Source: Prorocentrum cordatum (taxonomy: Eukaryota; Sar; Dinophyceae; Prorocentrales; Prorocentraceae). From it: DNA of 64,000 nucleotides. Below, one piece after another: positions 1-10,675 of the stretch (position 1 is its first letter; every line of letters begins with the position of its first letter). The position numbers were made by a program, and so were the translations under genes. The notes under the pieces are model-generated. The model had not been told where the DNA came from. It did no database searches and saw nothing but the letters and a program-made list of their open reading frames with translations. The stretch is taken from positions 664,264 to 728,263 of the forward strand of contig CAUYUJ010015837.1 of NCBI GenBank assembly GCA_963575745.1, read 5' to 3'.

Positions 1-432
1 GATGCTGATGATGATGATGATGATGCTGATTATGATGATGATGCCGATGATGATTATGATGATGACGATGATGATGATGATGACGGTGATGATGCTGATG
101 ATGCTGATGCTGCTGCTGATGATGATGATGCTAATGCTGTTGTGAATGATGATGATGATGATGCTGCTGATGATGATGATGATGATGATGGTGATGGTGA
201 TGGTGATGCTGATGCTGATGCTGATACTGATGATGGTGATGATGATGATGATGAAGATGGTGGTACGGATGATGATGCGGACGTTGTTGATGATGTTGCT
301 GATGCTGATGATGATGCTGATGCTGATGCTGCTGCTGATGGTGCTGATGATGATGATGATGCTGATGCTGAGGATGCTTATGCTGATGCTGATGCTGATG
401 CTGATGCTGATGGTGGTGGCGGTGATGATGAT
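1..432. repeat. GAT/GCT trinucleotide microsatellite
   Basis: The stretch is an imperfect run of GAT, GCT and GGT triplets with almost no other sequence. The long open frames across it are poly-Asp, poly-Met or poly-His artefacts of the triplet period. From 433 to about 610 the sequence becomes mixed, with no recognisable gene. Confidence 0.95.
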
Positions 433-613
433 CACGAGGAGGAGCAGGAGGAGGAGGCGAGGCTTGGAGAGGATAGAAGAGGAGAGAGATCAAAAGAGCC
501 GCCCACAATTGGGTCTGCAGATGGACTTCTTGTTAGGACCCTCCCACTATTCCTTTCCCCTTCCTTCCTCTCGTGGCCAGGTCGTCGCCGTAGGAGCCTT
601 TGCAAGAGGCGAG

Positions 614-713
614 GCCGGGAAATGAGAGAGAAATGAGAGAGAAATGAGAGAGAAAGAGAGAGAGAGAAAACAAGAGAGAAAAAAGAGAGAAAGATGCGCA
701 CACATATTTGTGT

Positions 714-751
<38 letters not shown>

Positions 752-815
752 TGATAGAGCGAGAGAGAGAGAGAGAGAAACAAAAAGGGGAGGAGAGCGA
801 GAGAGAGAGAGTAGA
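614..815. repeat. GA-rich purine tract
   Basis: Runs of GAGAGA with GAGAGAAAT units are interrupted once by a short CACACATATTTGTGTG palindrome near 697-713. It is simple sequence with no coding signal. Confidence 0.9.
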
Positions 816-1019
816 TATGTATCATCTTTTTTCTTGCCTGGCTAGGCCTTTTCTTTACACTATCCCCTTCTTCCTCTTTCCTTCCGGCGTCTCGAGGTGA
901 TTCATATACGTTTTGAATGTATTTCCAGATTTGCCCCGCCACGTATGCATCTGTCGTGATCGCTTGGTGGGCTGGCCGGTGCATGAGGATGTTCGACCGA
1001 TCGCTTTCTCTCGGGTGCC

Positions 1020-1500
1020 ACGTGTGACTACACCGCGTGGATTGCATCACATAGCTTGCGCCACATAGATCGCACCCATAGAGTGTACCATATCTCTCGC
1101 AACACAGAATGTGCTGCTTTGGTTGCGCTACCATGCGACACTACATGGCTCGCACTCCGTGTAATGCGGCACATATCATGCACCACATAGCGCGCGATGC
1201 AACTTACACGACATAGAGTGCCAAACGTGGAGCCCAGCTACGTATTGCATCACGTGTGTCGCGTCTCTTTGCTTGCATCGAGGAGATCGCACCCTATAGA
1301 TTGCACCACCCGTCTGGCACCAAGGAGACTGAACCATATGGCTGGCGCCACAGGGATGTCATCACATGGTTCCCATCCCGTGGGATTCACGATGCAGACT
1401 GCAACACATACAGGGTACCATGTAGCTAACATCACATAGAGCATACCACGCATATTGCATCAAGTAGACTGCATGCGCCGTATAGCTTGCCACACACAGC
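1020..1500. repeat. degenerate CACATAG minisatellite
   Basis: A degenerate unit of roughly 15-20 bases, with the core CACATAG plus TTGCACC or CTCGCACC, recurs through the interval (for example near 1048, 1063, 1168, 1186 and 1434). The units are too diverged to set an exact period. Nothing coding is visible. The flanks 830-1020 and 1500-2600 hold no gene, repeat or RNA that I can recognise. Confidence 0.6.
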
Positions 1501-2614
1501 TTGCCTTTATTGGATTGGTCTGCTGATCTTGCCTCTTGCTTCGTATTTGGTCGAGTACGTGCCTGGGTAGTAAGTTGTTCTTCCTGCAAAGTTGAATTGT
1601 TCGAGAAGCCCCATGCTTGGGCGTCGGGCCTGTCGGAGCTATGCCAGTGTCAGGAACAGACGAGAAGTAGCACGTTCTCAACCGAGTACGTCTGCCTCCT
1701 CTTCTTTTTTTCTCTTCCCCTTCCCGGATGGAGGCGCTTCTGAGGGAACTTGGTACAGTGTACCGGACAGCGTGCCAAAGCTGGGCGGGGCTCTGCTTGC
1801 GCACATCCCGAGGCCTACCCGAACCCAGCACCGAGGAAGTGCGTCTGGGTGATGCTGCTCATCTGTTCCTTGCTCGTGTTACGCGTGCAGCAGGACAGAT
1901 ACGCCGATGTCGCCCGCTGGCATTCAGGTGCCGAGGGGGCCAGGATGTTGGGAGCAGGGGGAGATGGTGGTGACAGTGGACATGATGGCAAAGAGGGTTA
2001 GGATGAAGTGCGGTTGGAACGCTCAGCACAACAGCTAGATTTCACGGATAACCCAGATCGCCAGTCCAGTCTCTCATATTGCTATCATTGGGTTGCCCAA
2101 AGGGCTCGCCCCCTTCCACCTTCCCATCGGCACTTTCAGCACTCACCCCCGGGGTCCCCATCGTTTTCGCGCAGATGCGGCAGATATGTCCCTAAAGCGC
2201 TCTTGCACTGACCGAAGGGTTTCTCGGCACCAGGCTACAGGCACCTCAACTCCTCCGAGACAAGCTTCGTCTTGACTTGCTTCTGTCGCCGCCACAACTT
2301 TCGTATGACGTCATTCGTCGCAGTGTCACCACGTGAACCTACATTTGGCTTCAAGGTGCCAGACAATTACCCATAATCGTCTTGGGTGAGATACCAGCAT
2401 GTGCACTTTGCCCTCCAGTCGGATTGTTGCAGTAGTCGCCCCACTGCTTGAGAGCGGTCATCCGCGTTGATCTTGCGGCTCGGTTCGTACCTTGGCGCTT
2501 CCGCTTCCCCCTCTGATGTTCTTTGCTCCCCTCCGCTCATAGCGCTCCCTTCTCTTTTCTTCCCCAGCGTTGTGTGCTCTTCCTCGCCCCTCCCGGGCAC
2601 CGCTCCTCCTCGTG

Positions 2615-2830
2615 ATCTTCCTCCCCTTGCTCCTCCTCCTCCTGCTCCTCCTGCTCCTCCTCCTCCTCCTCCTCCTCTTTCTCCGCATCATGCTCCTCCT
2701 GCTCCTCCTCCTCCTCCTCCTCCTCCTCCTCCTGCTCCTCCTCCTGCTCCTTCTCCTCCTGCTCCGCTCCTCGGTCTCCTCCTGCTCCTCCTGCTCCTCC
2801 ATCTCCTCCTGCTCCTTCTGCTCTTTCGCC
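2615..2830. repeat. CTC/CTCCTG microsatellite
   Basis: This is an imperfect CTC triplet tract with CTG interruptions. The poly-Leu/Pro frames (and poly-Glu/Arg on the other strand) are artefacts. The following 2850-3850 is pyrimidine-rich at first and then unremarkable; I see no gene there. Confidence 0.9.
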
Positions 2831-3849
2831 TGCGAGGTGGAAGGCACGTGACCAAGGATTTCCCATGGGAGCAGCGGGCGCTGGTGGCGGGTGCCCGGCT
2901 TCATCTATCGTCGCCCCTTGCGTTTCCCTTTGCCCTCACTCCCGCTTTTCGCGCCCCTCCCTTGGCGTTCCTCCCCTTCCAATCTTCCCCTCTTCCCCTG
3001 CTCTTCTCCTGCCCCCCTTCCCCCTTTCTCGGTCTCCCAGTCCTCTTCCCGCTCCCCCTCTCTCGTTTCGAAGGCGCGCGCGAGGAGTCCTTTCAGGAGA
3101 TGCGGTCGCTGCACAGTTTGTCCTCAGAGAACAGGAGGCCCCCTTTGTCGTTAATCGCGCGCCGCTTTTGTCATTCGACAGGCCTGTCTCTAGCAATATC
3201 GTTGGCACGTCCGCGCAAGGCATCCCTAAGAGCATACAGCCACCTCGGGAGCGAGTCGGAAGTGGTTGCCTTGCAAACCGGCAACAACGGCACGATACTT
3301 GTTTGACCCTTGAGACGAGCAAGGATTGATTATGAAGAGTGAGCCGCCCGATTCCGCTTTCAGCTAAATCAGGGCCCCCAGAACGGTGTTTTTGACAAAA
3401 GCCATGCCGTTGGCGCGCCCGAGAAAATTGCAGCCGAGGGCCGAATCATTCTCCATTCTTCGTTTCATCCATTTGGCGTTTACAGAACGTCCTGGTCAGC
3501 GATGTCCTGGTTTAGGGGTCCCTGAGTATAACAAAGCCAGCCAGGTGATGAGCCGTTCGAGGCCACGCTGTTCACTCCCACCAGGCTGGGCGCCTCCACC
3601 TTCCAGCGGCCGCTGTTCGGAGCCGACGTGATCACTGTTGGGACCGGCGGCGTCTCGAGACTGGGCCTCGGGAAGGGGGGCGCAACAGAGCGCGGCGGTC
3701 CTCGAAGAGGAAAACACAGTGAGCATTTCGGAGCTCCGCGGGAGACGGACACAGAAATCACAGTAAACATAGTAAACATAGTGAAGCAAGAAGACATAGT
3801 AAGCATAGGAAACATAACATAGCAAACACTTCAGAGCCAGGGAGACGGT

Positions 3850-3893
3850 CCATCGCAGATCCAAGAAGTCCGCGCGGAGTTCCGAAAGCTTAT
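3850..3893 (-). repeat. dispersed 45-bp motif, copy in minus orientation
   Basis: Read on the minus strand, this matches the motif at 17113-17165 and 30733-30785: a GCGTAAAC-like start, then TTTCGGAGTTCCGC and CGG-TTTCTTGGAT. It ends just before the open frame of the hypothetical gene at 3909. A weaker plus-strand relative is at 6193-6236. Confidence 0.6.
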
Positions 3894-3908
3894 GTGTACG
3901 CAGTTTCT

Positions 3909-4820
3909 CTTCTCCCAGGCTCGGGGGGCATACCCGACGAGGTCACAGCGCTGCTTGCTGGAAGCGGCAGCGGGGCAGCGGCGGGCGAGAGCTGCCAGGG
4001 CTCCAACGCCAGCAAGTCCTGCTACATGGCCGTGCAGCGTGTGCAGAGCTTCGAGAACGGGAGCTCCTGTAGCCGTTTCGTGGCCGGCGCCTCACTAGAC
4101 ACGATGCAGTCATTAGCGGGCACCGCTGGAGAGGAAGCTGGCAGCATGGTGTGTGTCGAGGGCACAGGGATCCACAGCGCACTGCCGACTCGTACCGTGG
4201 ACAAGGTGGCCGTCGCCTGGGAGCCATTAAGGCAGACCTCCTCAAGAAGAGGGCGCCATTCTTGCTTGGCCATGGTCGACTTCCCCCCGAAGGCTTGGGG
4301 GGCACGCACAGGCGACGCCCACCGCTCTAGCTCGAATACATTGAAGCTCCGGCCCAGTCGCACTATCGTCCACGATTCCACGGTGCTTTACGATAACGCC
4401 TCACGGGCGATAGTGACTGTCGGCTTTGACCGTTGTCCTGGTGATCTCACGAGTTTAGGCAGCGCTAAGCTGATTGTGCACCAGTTTGACGCGCAGACTC
4501 TTGAGCCACGGTGGGCGTACCACAGCCTGCCGCTGCAGGTGGCATGGCTCCTGCGCTCGCCACAGAGGTCTGACGGGTTCCTCATCTTCACTGTGGCCGA
4601 GTCGCAAGAGGTCAGTGTTGGCACCACGTTCGTAATAGATTTGGTGAATCACGAGGTCTACGAGCAGGGTCCTACAGGCCGAAGCGGACGGAAACCGCCG
4701 TTGCTCAGCCTGTCACACCACACGCTGTACGTCACCGAGGTGAGACCCGAGGACCAGCCCATCCCGTGCGGAATCACCGAGGGCGAGGCCAGCTGCGTCT
4801 TGTGGAGGTCAAAGCCTTGA
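3909..4820 (+). CDS. hypothetical protein, probable last exon
   Basis: The frame is open from about 3894 to a TGA at 4818-4820 (up to 308 codons). A pyrimidine-rich TTCTCTTCTCCCAG ending at 3908 resembles an acceptor, so I begin the coding part there and not at the GTG at 3894, which lies in a dispersed repeat. The second half (about 4325-4815) has mixed composition unlike the surrounding simple DNA. It contains alternating hydrophobic strands such as AIVTVGFDR, LIVHQFDA and GFLIFTVAESQ, which would suit a beta-rich, propeller-like fold. The N-terminal half is Ser/Gly/Cys-rich. I recognise no family and no catalytic motif. The upstream exon and start codon are not visible. Confidence 0.5.
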   Translation, partial: LLPGSGGIPDEVTALLAGSGSGAAAGESCQGSNASKSCYMAVQRVQSFENGSSCSRFVAGASLDTMQSLAGTAGEEAGSMVCVEGTGIHSALPTRTVDKVAVAWEPLRQTSSRRGRHSCLAMVDFPPKAWGARTGDAHRSSSNTLKLRPSRTIVHDSTVLYDNASRAIVTVGFDRCPGDLTSLGSAKLIVHQFDAQTLEPRWAYHSLPLQVAWLLRSPQRSDGFLIFTVAESQEVSVGTTFVIDLVNHEVYEQGPTGRSGRKPPLLSLSHHTLYVTEVRPEDQPIPCGITEGEASCVLWRSKP

Positions 4821-4829
4821 CGACCTGCT

Positions 4830-5440
4830 GCCTGTCCACGGACGGCGGGTGCTTGCCGCCTGCTGCTGTGGCAGATTCCAGGCTTCGGAGAGCGGGGGAG
4901 GGGGGGGGCGATAAAGCGCGTGCACAGGGCCAACGGTGCCGTGTAGCCGAGGGGGGACTAATTACTGGCTGGCCGCTCTGCGGTTGATTCGGAGTTCTGT
5001 TCCTGCATATATAAGGGGTCACATGCGTCGTTTTGGCTTCTGGCCCCTGGGGCGGCTTTGACGAGCAACTCCGATGCCTCAGACTCTGATTTCGTGAGGA
5101 CCTATCGTCCTGGATCCCCCAGAAACGCTGGCAGGAGGCGTTGTTGGTGCCTTCCTTTCCCCTCGCGCTTGGGGTCAGAACGGCGAGGTTTCACAGCAAA
5201 ACGTATAGGCCCTGGGGGAGTCTTACGGACCTCTAGCGATTCGTCGGGACTGCTGGACGGTGGGGCGCACGGCTGCGAGTGGGGGGGGGAATGCGCATGA
5301 TGTGCCCGTGGCTGCTGATCCTCCTCTACCTCTTTCTTTGTTCCCGTGTCCACCAGGCTGGCTGTCCCCGTCGTTGCCTTCAAGCTTGCCTGAGCCTTCT
5401 CAAGTTGTGCCACCACGCGTCGGCCACGCGCAGAGGGGGT
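4830..5440. other. no gene recognised
   Basis: The interval is GC-rich with several short open frames on both strands. None has a recognisable domain, consistent splice signals or a repeat relation to other parts of the window. Confidence 0.4.
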
Positions 5441-5450
5441 GGGGGGAGGG

Positions 5451-5556
5451 GGGAAGGCTTCTTAGAAGGAGGCTGCTTCTTAGAAGGCGCCGGCCTTGTC
5501 TGTAGAAGTGAGGCCGGCGCCTTCTAAGAAGCAGCCTCCTTCTAAGAAGCCTTCCC
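5451..5556. repeat. perfect palindrome, 46-bp arms and 14-base loop
   Basis: The left arm 5451-5496 and the right arm 5511-5556 are exact reverse complements; the loop is 5497-5510. Each arm contains two copies of CTTCTTAGAAGG, itself an inverted repeat. Absence of mismatches in 46 bp implies recent formation, gene conversion or selection. No ORF uses it. It could be a small foldback transposon, or a strong hairpin if transcribed. Confidence 0.95.
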
Positions 5557-5559
5557 ACG

Positions 5560-6970
5560 TCCCCCTACCCCCCTGTGCGCGCCTCCAAGTGTGTCTAGAG
5601 CCTCGCACCTTGTTGCTCTGTGGGGTGATCCTGTGTCTCGCCCTACCGTGCGCTTCTGGCAGGGGCGTCTCACGAGGAACCTCTTCTTCCGGACCGGGTC
5701 CCTGGCGCGTTTCTTGCGCAGCTGGGTCGACCCAGACATTCCAGACATCCAATTTTGCGAATTAACAAAAACCCCGCCAGAAACGACTCGGGATGATCCA
5801 CCGGCCTCGGGGAAAGGGTCGGGACTTCCAGGGACCCCGCAGCGGTTGAAAAAGTCAAGGAATCAGGTGTCCGAGCCTCCGACGCAATGATTTTTCACAA
5901 CGTGGAACTCCGGAGGTCCCGACCGCTTACATTGAGGCCAGCTTTTCAATTGTCCAAGCCCAGTGAGGGCCCCGAGAGGCCGAAAGTGGCCAACAACCCT
6001 CCATTGATTTTGTTCACGCTGCGAGGGGTTCTGTGGAGGTACCCGCGATTTCTTCACGAAGTTTCCACGACGTCCCCGCGGTGGATGCGCCATCCATGGG
6101 CTGCGAGGCCTTGAGCGCAGAATGGCGTTCGAATGAGACGGGGGAACGCTTCGCGAGGCAACGCGAGAGCTCTTGATTCGAAGAGCGACGAATGGCATCA
6201 ACAGAAGCTTTGACAGTCCGCGCGGATTTCTTGAATCGGGACTGAGATCCCCTCCCTGCCATTGGGGCGCTCCGCGCGCCATGGAAGGGACGTGGAGATG
6301 GGGATCCAGCGCCGACCCAAACCATCCGGGTGGACCTCCGAAAGATTGTGTGTTGCGCATTTGTTTATTATTCTATGTGTGTAGCTGCTGCTCGCATTTA
6401 ACCTTTGTCGTTCTTGTACTTGGCGAGCCTGCTCTAGAGCACCGATGCAGTAAAAGTGGACGTGGGCTTCCCATCTCTCGTCATCGCTTGTTGCATCCCA
6501 CTTCTGACACTGCAGTGCTCACAGTCTGAGGTCGACATCGTATTGTGGTCACGCGTTGCTTCATGATTGATGGAGGATATCATGGACATCAGCGTTCGTG
6601 CTTTCATCTGGGCTATTGCCATCGTCTCACTGGTCAGTGTGCTCTTGTGGTGACTCTTGTGTGAACTAACGACGTCCGCCGCTGTAGGCACCCAACCCGT
6701 GTATTATCGGCAAGACCACCCTCCGGGTGATACGGGGCTATGGGGGGGGACTGCAGTTTTCGATGTGCGGCTGGTTTTGCGCAAGATGTGTAACAAGACA
6801 TCCGTAACCCCCCGACGACTTGGAGAGGAGTGACCCCCCCCCCCCCGCCGAATGCATTATGTCTAAAGTTACGCTCGGTCAAGAGCAAAAACCCGCCAGT
6901 GGCGCCGATTTTTTGGTTTGCCTACTCCCAATCAGCATGCGTGGTAGCGAAACCCAGGATGGCGCCGTCG
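5560..6970. other. no gene recognised; weak dispersed-motif copy at 6193-6236
   Basis: Short frames occur on both strands, but none is family-like. At 6193-6236 a sequence with AGAAGCTTTGACAGTCCGCG followed by CGGATTTCTTGAATCGG resembles the dispersed motif seen at 3850, 17113 and 30733. A poly-C run lies at 6834-6846. Confidence 0.4.
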
Positions 6971-6976
6971 GTGGGT

Positions 6977-7190
6977 CCCTCCTCCTCCCTCCTCCTCCTC
7001 CGCCTCCTTCTCCGCCTCCTCCTCCTCCGCCTCCTCCTCCTCCTCATTTCCTCCTCCTCCCTCCTCCTCCTCCTCCTCCTCCTCCTCCTCCTCCTCCTCC
7101 TCCTCCTCCTCCTCCATCTCCTCCTCCTCCCTCCTCCATCTCCTCCTTCTCCTCCTACTCCTCCTCCTCCATCTCCTCCTCCCTCTCCTG
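6977..7190. repeat. CTC microsatellite
   Basis: This is a nearly pure CTC/CTCCTC tract with a few CGC and CAT interruptions, producing poly-Pro and poly-Leu frames. From 7200 to 7780 follow poly-C runs and unrecognised sequence. Confidence 0.95.
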
Positions 7191-7779
7191 CGACGGGTTC
7201 GTGCCCTCCCGCCTTCCCCCCCCCCTTTAGCCCCCGAGGACGCCGCGCCCCCGCCCTCCTAGGCCAGGCCCACCGAGGCCCCCCCCCTCCCCCGGGCCTT
7301 GAGTCGGTGCCTGTCCTTCTGCAGGAGGAATATTCGAAAATAGTTAGAACATAGTATGCGAACTTTTTTGACAGGCGATGGCCTGTCCGACTCAGTAATT
7401 GATGAAGGAAGGGTGCTTTGCCCGTCCCCTCCCTCCGCTCCGACCATGGCCCACGCTGGCACCCTTGAAAAGGAAATCGATGATGCCGTAGATGCTGCCG
7501 TCGTTGACTCCACCGATGATCCAATATCCAATGTACTGCCACATCCCATGCCACAATTGACCATGACTTGTGCGTATATGTCATCACCAGCGGGCTGATC
7601 TATTCATCGACCGTCTGTATGCTGCACTCTGCTCGCAGCTCCTTCGCGTCGCTGGGCTGCATCGTACTACTGCTAGGAGGCGATCATCCCGTTGGTGCTT
7701 CTGCTGGTCTCGACCTGGCTCCTCCCTCCTCCTCCCTCCTCCTGGCGCAAAGAGTTGAGGCACAAGCAAGGAGTTGAGG

Positions 7780-8800
7780 CCCAAGCAAGCATGCCGCCCA
7801 AGCGATGGAATCCAGGATGGAAAGACAAGAGATCGCATGTGCACCTTCAGTCTGGACCGCAGAGTCCAACTTTGGCAGAGTCGAAAATTGATGACCTGGA
7901 GCGCTTGAATTAGAAAGTATCGCATCAAGAGAGCATGTTTGAAGAGAGGTTCAATGCGTTAGTACACAGATTGCAATGTTTGTTGCACAATGGCATTCAC
8001 CTGTCTGTGGTACATTCTCAGTGGTTGGTGCAAGGTGGTGCAACAACGCAGCATCTGTGATTAAAAACCATTTTTAATTTTCATGCGTGACCAGAATATG
8101 TGTGTGAGAAGTTGGTGAAGGATTCCGGGCAAATGCAGCCTCGAGGCGAAGTTCTGCAGTCAATGATGCAACGTGGACATTATGATGGATGTGACCACAA
8201 TTTCAACCCGCAAGAAGCTGTGGATCGCATCGAAGGGTAGGTTTGCAAGGAACCTCCCACTTTACCAATTGTTGATGAAGTGCTCAGCGAATTGCTGTCG
8301 AGATCGGAGGGTTCTGCGCGGCATTGAGACGGATCAGATCACAGGGAGGCTCGCCTAGAGCCCCCGGACGAGAATGAAACGCGCAATTCTACCGAGCAGG
8401 AGTTGTCACTGGACGTCGACGAAATTGACACGGGCCCTTCAAAATTGGTTGGCGCATGGACGCGTTTATCTAGCACGGTGGTGAATCAGGTCCGGATCAG
8501 GTTCACAATCGTTGGAAACGCGACGGAAATTGCAAATGTCATTGGTGGACGAAGGAGGCTCTCGCCAGAAGAGATCCACGAACCTGGTTTCGACAATGCA
8601 GCGTTTGGTAACACAAACAGTTGTTGTAACTTTGCCCCAGTACTTGGACGTCAGCAACAGAAAAGACACGAACAGAGTTCGACAAAGACTATTGATATTT
8701 GCACACATCGAGTTTTTGGAAACAGGTTTGCGATACGCTCCACAATGGCACTGGCGACCCGATAAGCAAATCGAGCTCTGTTTCGGCGGCTGATGCAAAC
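7780..8800 (+). pseudogene. decayed ORF, possibly retroelement gag-like
   Basis: This is the least GC-rich part of the left half. Plus-strand reading gives protein-like stretches broken by stops: KIDDLERLN, a stop at 7911, then KVSHQESMFEERFNALVHRL (coiled-coil-like), a stop near 8058, then EYVCEKLVKDSGQMQPRGEV and HYDGCDHNFNPQEAVDRIEG up to a stop near 8236. A later open piece at 8512-8793 contains LPQYLDVSNRKDTNRVRQRL. Stops within otherwise protein-like sequence indicate a pseudogene. A gag or other element origin is a guess from the coiled-coil character alone; I recognise no named domain. Confidence 0.35.
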
Positions 8801-9740
8801 AATATGGTCTATGAAGTAGCCCGGATGGGAACAATTTTGTGTGGCATGTCGTACTGCCCCGGTTGAGGATGTTACCGGTGAAACTCCATTGCAGAGCGTC
8901 GTGAAACGAGTTTCGGCGCCCCGGCGCCCCCGCTGCGCTCTTGGAGGGCCGCGCTCCGGCGCGAACTGCAGCGTCCGTCCGTCCCTGGCAACTTCTGGGG
9001 GTCGATCGATCATGATCGGTTCCGTCGCTGCAGGTGGTCCAGGAAGTGGTTCTGCTCGCGCTTCCTGAGTTGCTTTGGTGGGCTCCAACTACTCGCTGGG
9101 TATCAACCTGGCAAACTGCTAGGGCGCAGCTGGGCCCCACACCTGAGTCGGCGACGGCGTCCCTGGAACTGCCGCCTCCATGGCAGCCTCGAGTTTCTGT
9201 GCGGCTATCTTCCTGGCCTGGCCAGCTTCATCTGCATACACTGGCGTCGGGTAGTCCCGATTGCATCGAACATGCTGTCTCTGCGACTGTCCAAGCGGAA
9301 GAGGTGGTGTCTGAGATGTACAGGTGGGTGAGACTGGGTTTGTTTTCTTTGGCGCGATCGATTCGGCGACGATTGTCTCGTCTGGGCAATGGCCCGGGCA
9401 GACAACAACTAAGTAAGGCCAAACTTCCGCGAAATGATGATGTCCGATGTGTTGTTCTTCTTGGGGCACGCCCGCACGTGTCTGAGTTATTTGTTTGCGG
9501 CATGTCCGTCAACATGCCAAGTTTGCCTTCCCCAGAGATGGTGATACATCTTAGTCCTGGCATCTGCGGCGGTGGTCCCACCAGTCCACTGCCCGTGCCA
9601 CCTACCGTGTGGAATTACTGGCGATCCACCCGCGGTTTGAAACAATGGTGGCCCACTGCCCGTGCCACCCAACGTTGGAAATACCGTCGGCCCACCCTGC
9701 GTTGGAAACACCGCGACTTCACACCTCCTCACCAGAGGAG

Positions 9741-9893
9741 GAAGAGGGTACCCATACCGCTACCCTCACCTCGTTTTCGCACTTTTTGGCCCTCCTGGGA
9801 GGCCATCGTCGCCACCGCTGGATTCGCCGCGAACGTCTGGTCAGAACACGCTTCAGGAGAGGTCCGGGGAGTAGAGGTATCTGTATCTTTTCT
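9741..9893. mobile_element. MITE family 1, copy 1
   Basis: This is one of three clear copies of a roughly 150-bp non-coding element (others at 25214 and 39110). The left end reads GGGTACCCATACCGCTAC and the right end GTAGAGGTATCTGTATCTTT, which pair as imperfect terminal inverted repeats. The core GGCCATCGTCGCCACC is shared by all copies. It lies inside a long open frame (9034-9966) that I do not accept as a gene because its C-terminal part is this element. Confidence 0.8.
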
Positions 9894-9899
9894 AGTTCT

Positions 9900-10670
9900 C
9901 CCACCACATCCAATGAAAAGAGTCGTCATAGCCTGCTTGGGATTCACGATCTTTTCGTCCATATGATCCTGACGGTTCATCATGAACAGTGCAGCTAAGA
10001 CGCTGAATTCAGGACCGCTTCGGTTTCGGAAAAAGCTCGTTGTTCCTTCGGTCATTCCATGGCTGTTCCTCCAACCCTCCTCGTGCATGCAGGCGGTTTG
10101 GGGGCCGAAAAGGGGCTTCGTTCATTGTTCATCGTTCCTTCTTGCAGCAGCCCGACTGTACGGCGTCCGCGATGGTGCTCTGCTGCGAGCTTGTGTGCTG
10201 GAAGTCCGTGCTCATCGGTCCGTTCCCCTGAGGTCCTCGTCAACTCTTGTCCTTTCCTTTGCCCTTGTCGTCTGACGTTCGAGAAGCCCATAGGCTCGTC
10301 TTCTTGCGTTTCTGGGGCCTGAATCGGTGTACGAGCCAAGCCTTGCTGTTGCCATTACTCTTCTGCCAAGTCTGTTCTAGATATTATGCCAGACTACTGG
10401 ACTCTGCGAGACTGGCCTTCTAACTCGAGCTCCAACATCTCGAGCTCCTTCCTCTTGTTTGTAGTGTCCATGTGCTTATGTTATAATCGTTGCTGTCTCT
10501 GTCTCGCTCCGGCCAGCTGCTATCCGAGAGGTTTGAGCACCGAAAGGCAATAAGAGAGCAGCGCGGTTCCCTCCGACTCTGGCGCGTCTGACTTGTCTGC
10601 TGACTTGGTTGCGACTGCAGGTTTGGCTAGAGTGAACATCCTATATGAGAAAGAACGTGCTCTACCGCTG
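9900..10670. other. no gene recognised
   Basis: This is mixed sequence with short frames on both strands. I see no repeat related to elsewhere in the window and no RNA gene. Confidence 0.4.
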
Positions 10671-10675
10671 CTGGC

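Noticed and set aside
131-636. Poly-His, poly-Asp and poly-Met open frames
   Set aside because: They are produced by the GAT/GCT microsatellite in every frame; no unique protein sequence remains.
2337-2358. Dinoflagellate spliced-leader relic (ACATTTGGCTTCAAG); also 57987-57999
   Set aside because: Only a partial match to the leader end with gaps; it could be chance and no retrogene follows.
6820-7354. Pro- and Leu-rich proteins over the CTC tract
   Set aside because: Simple-sequence artefacts.
9034-9966. 310-residue ORF as a gene
   Set aside because: Its C-terminal part is MITE copy 1 and the rest has no family signature.
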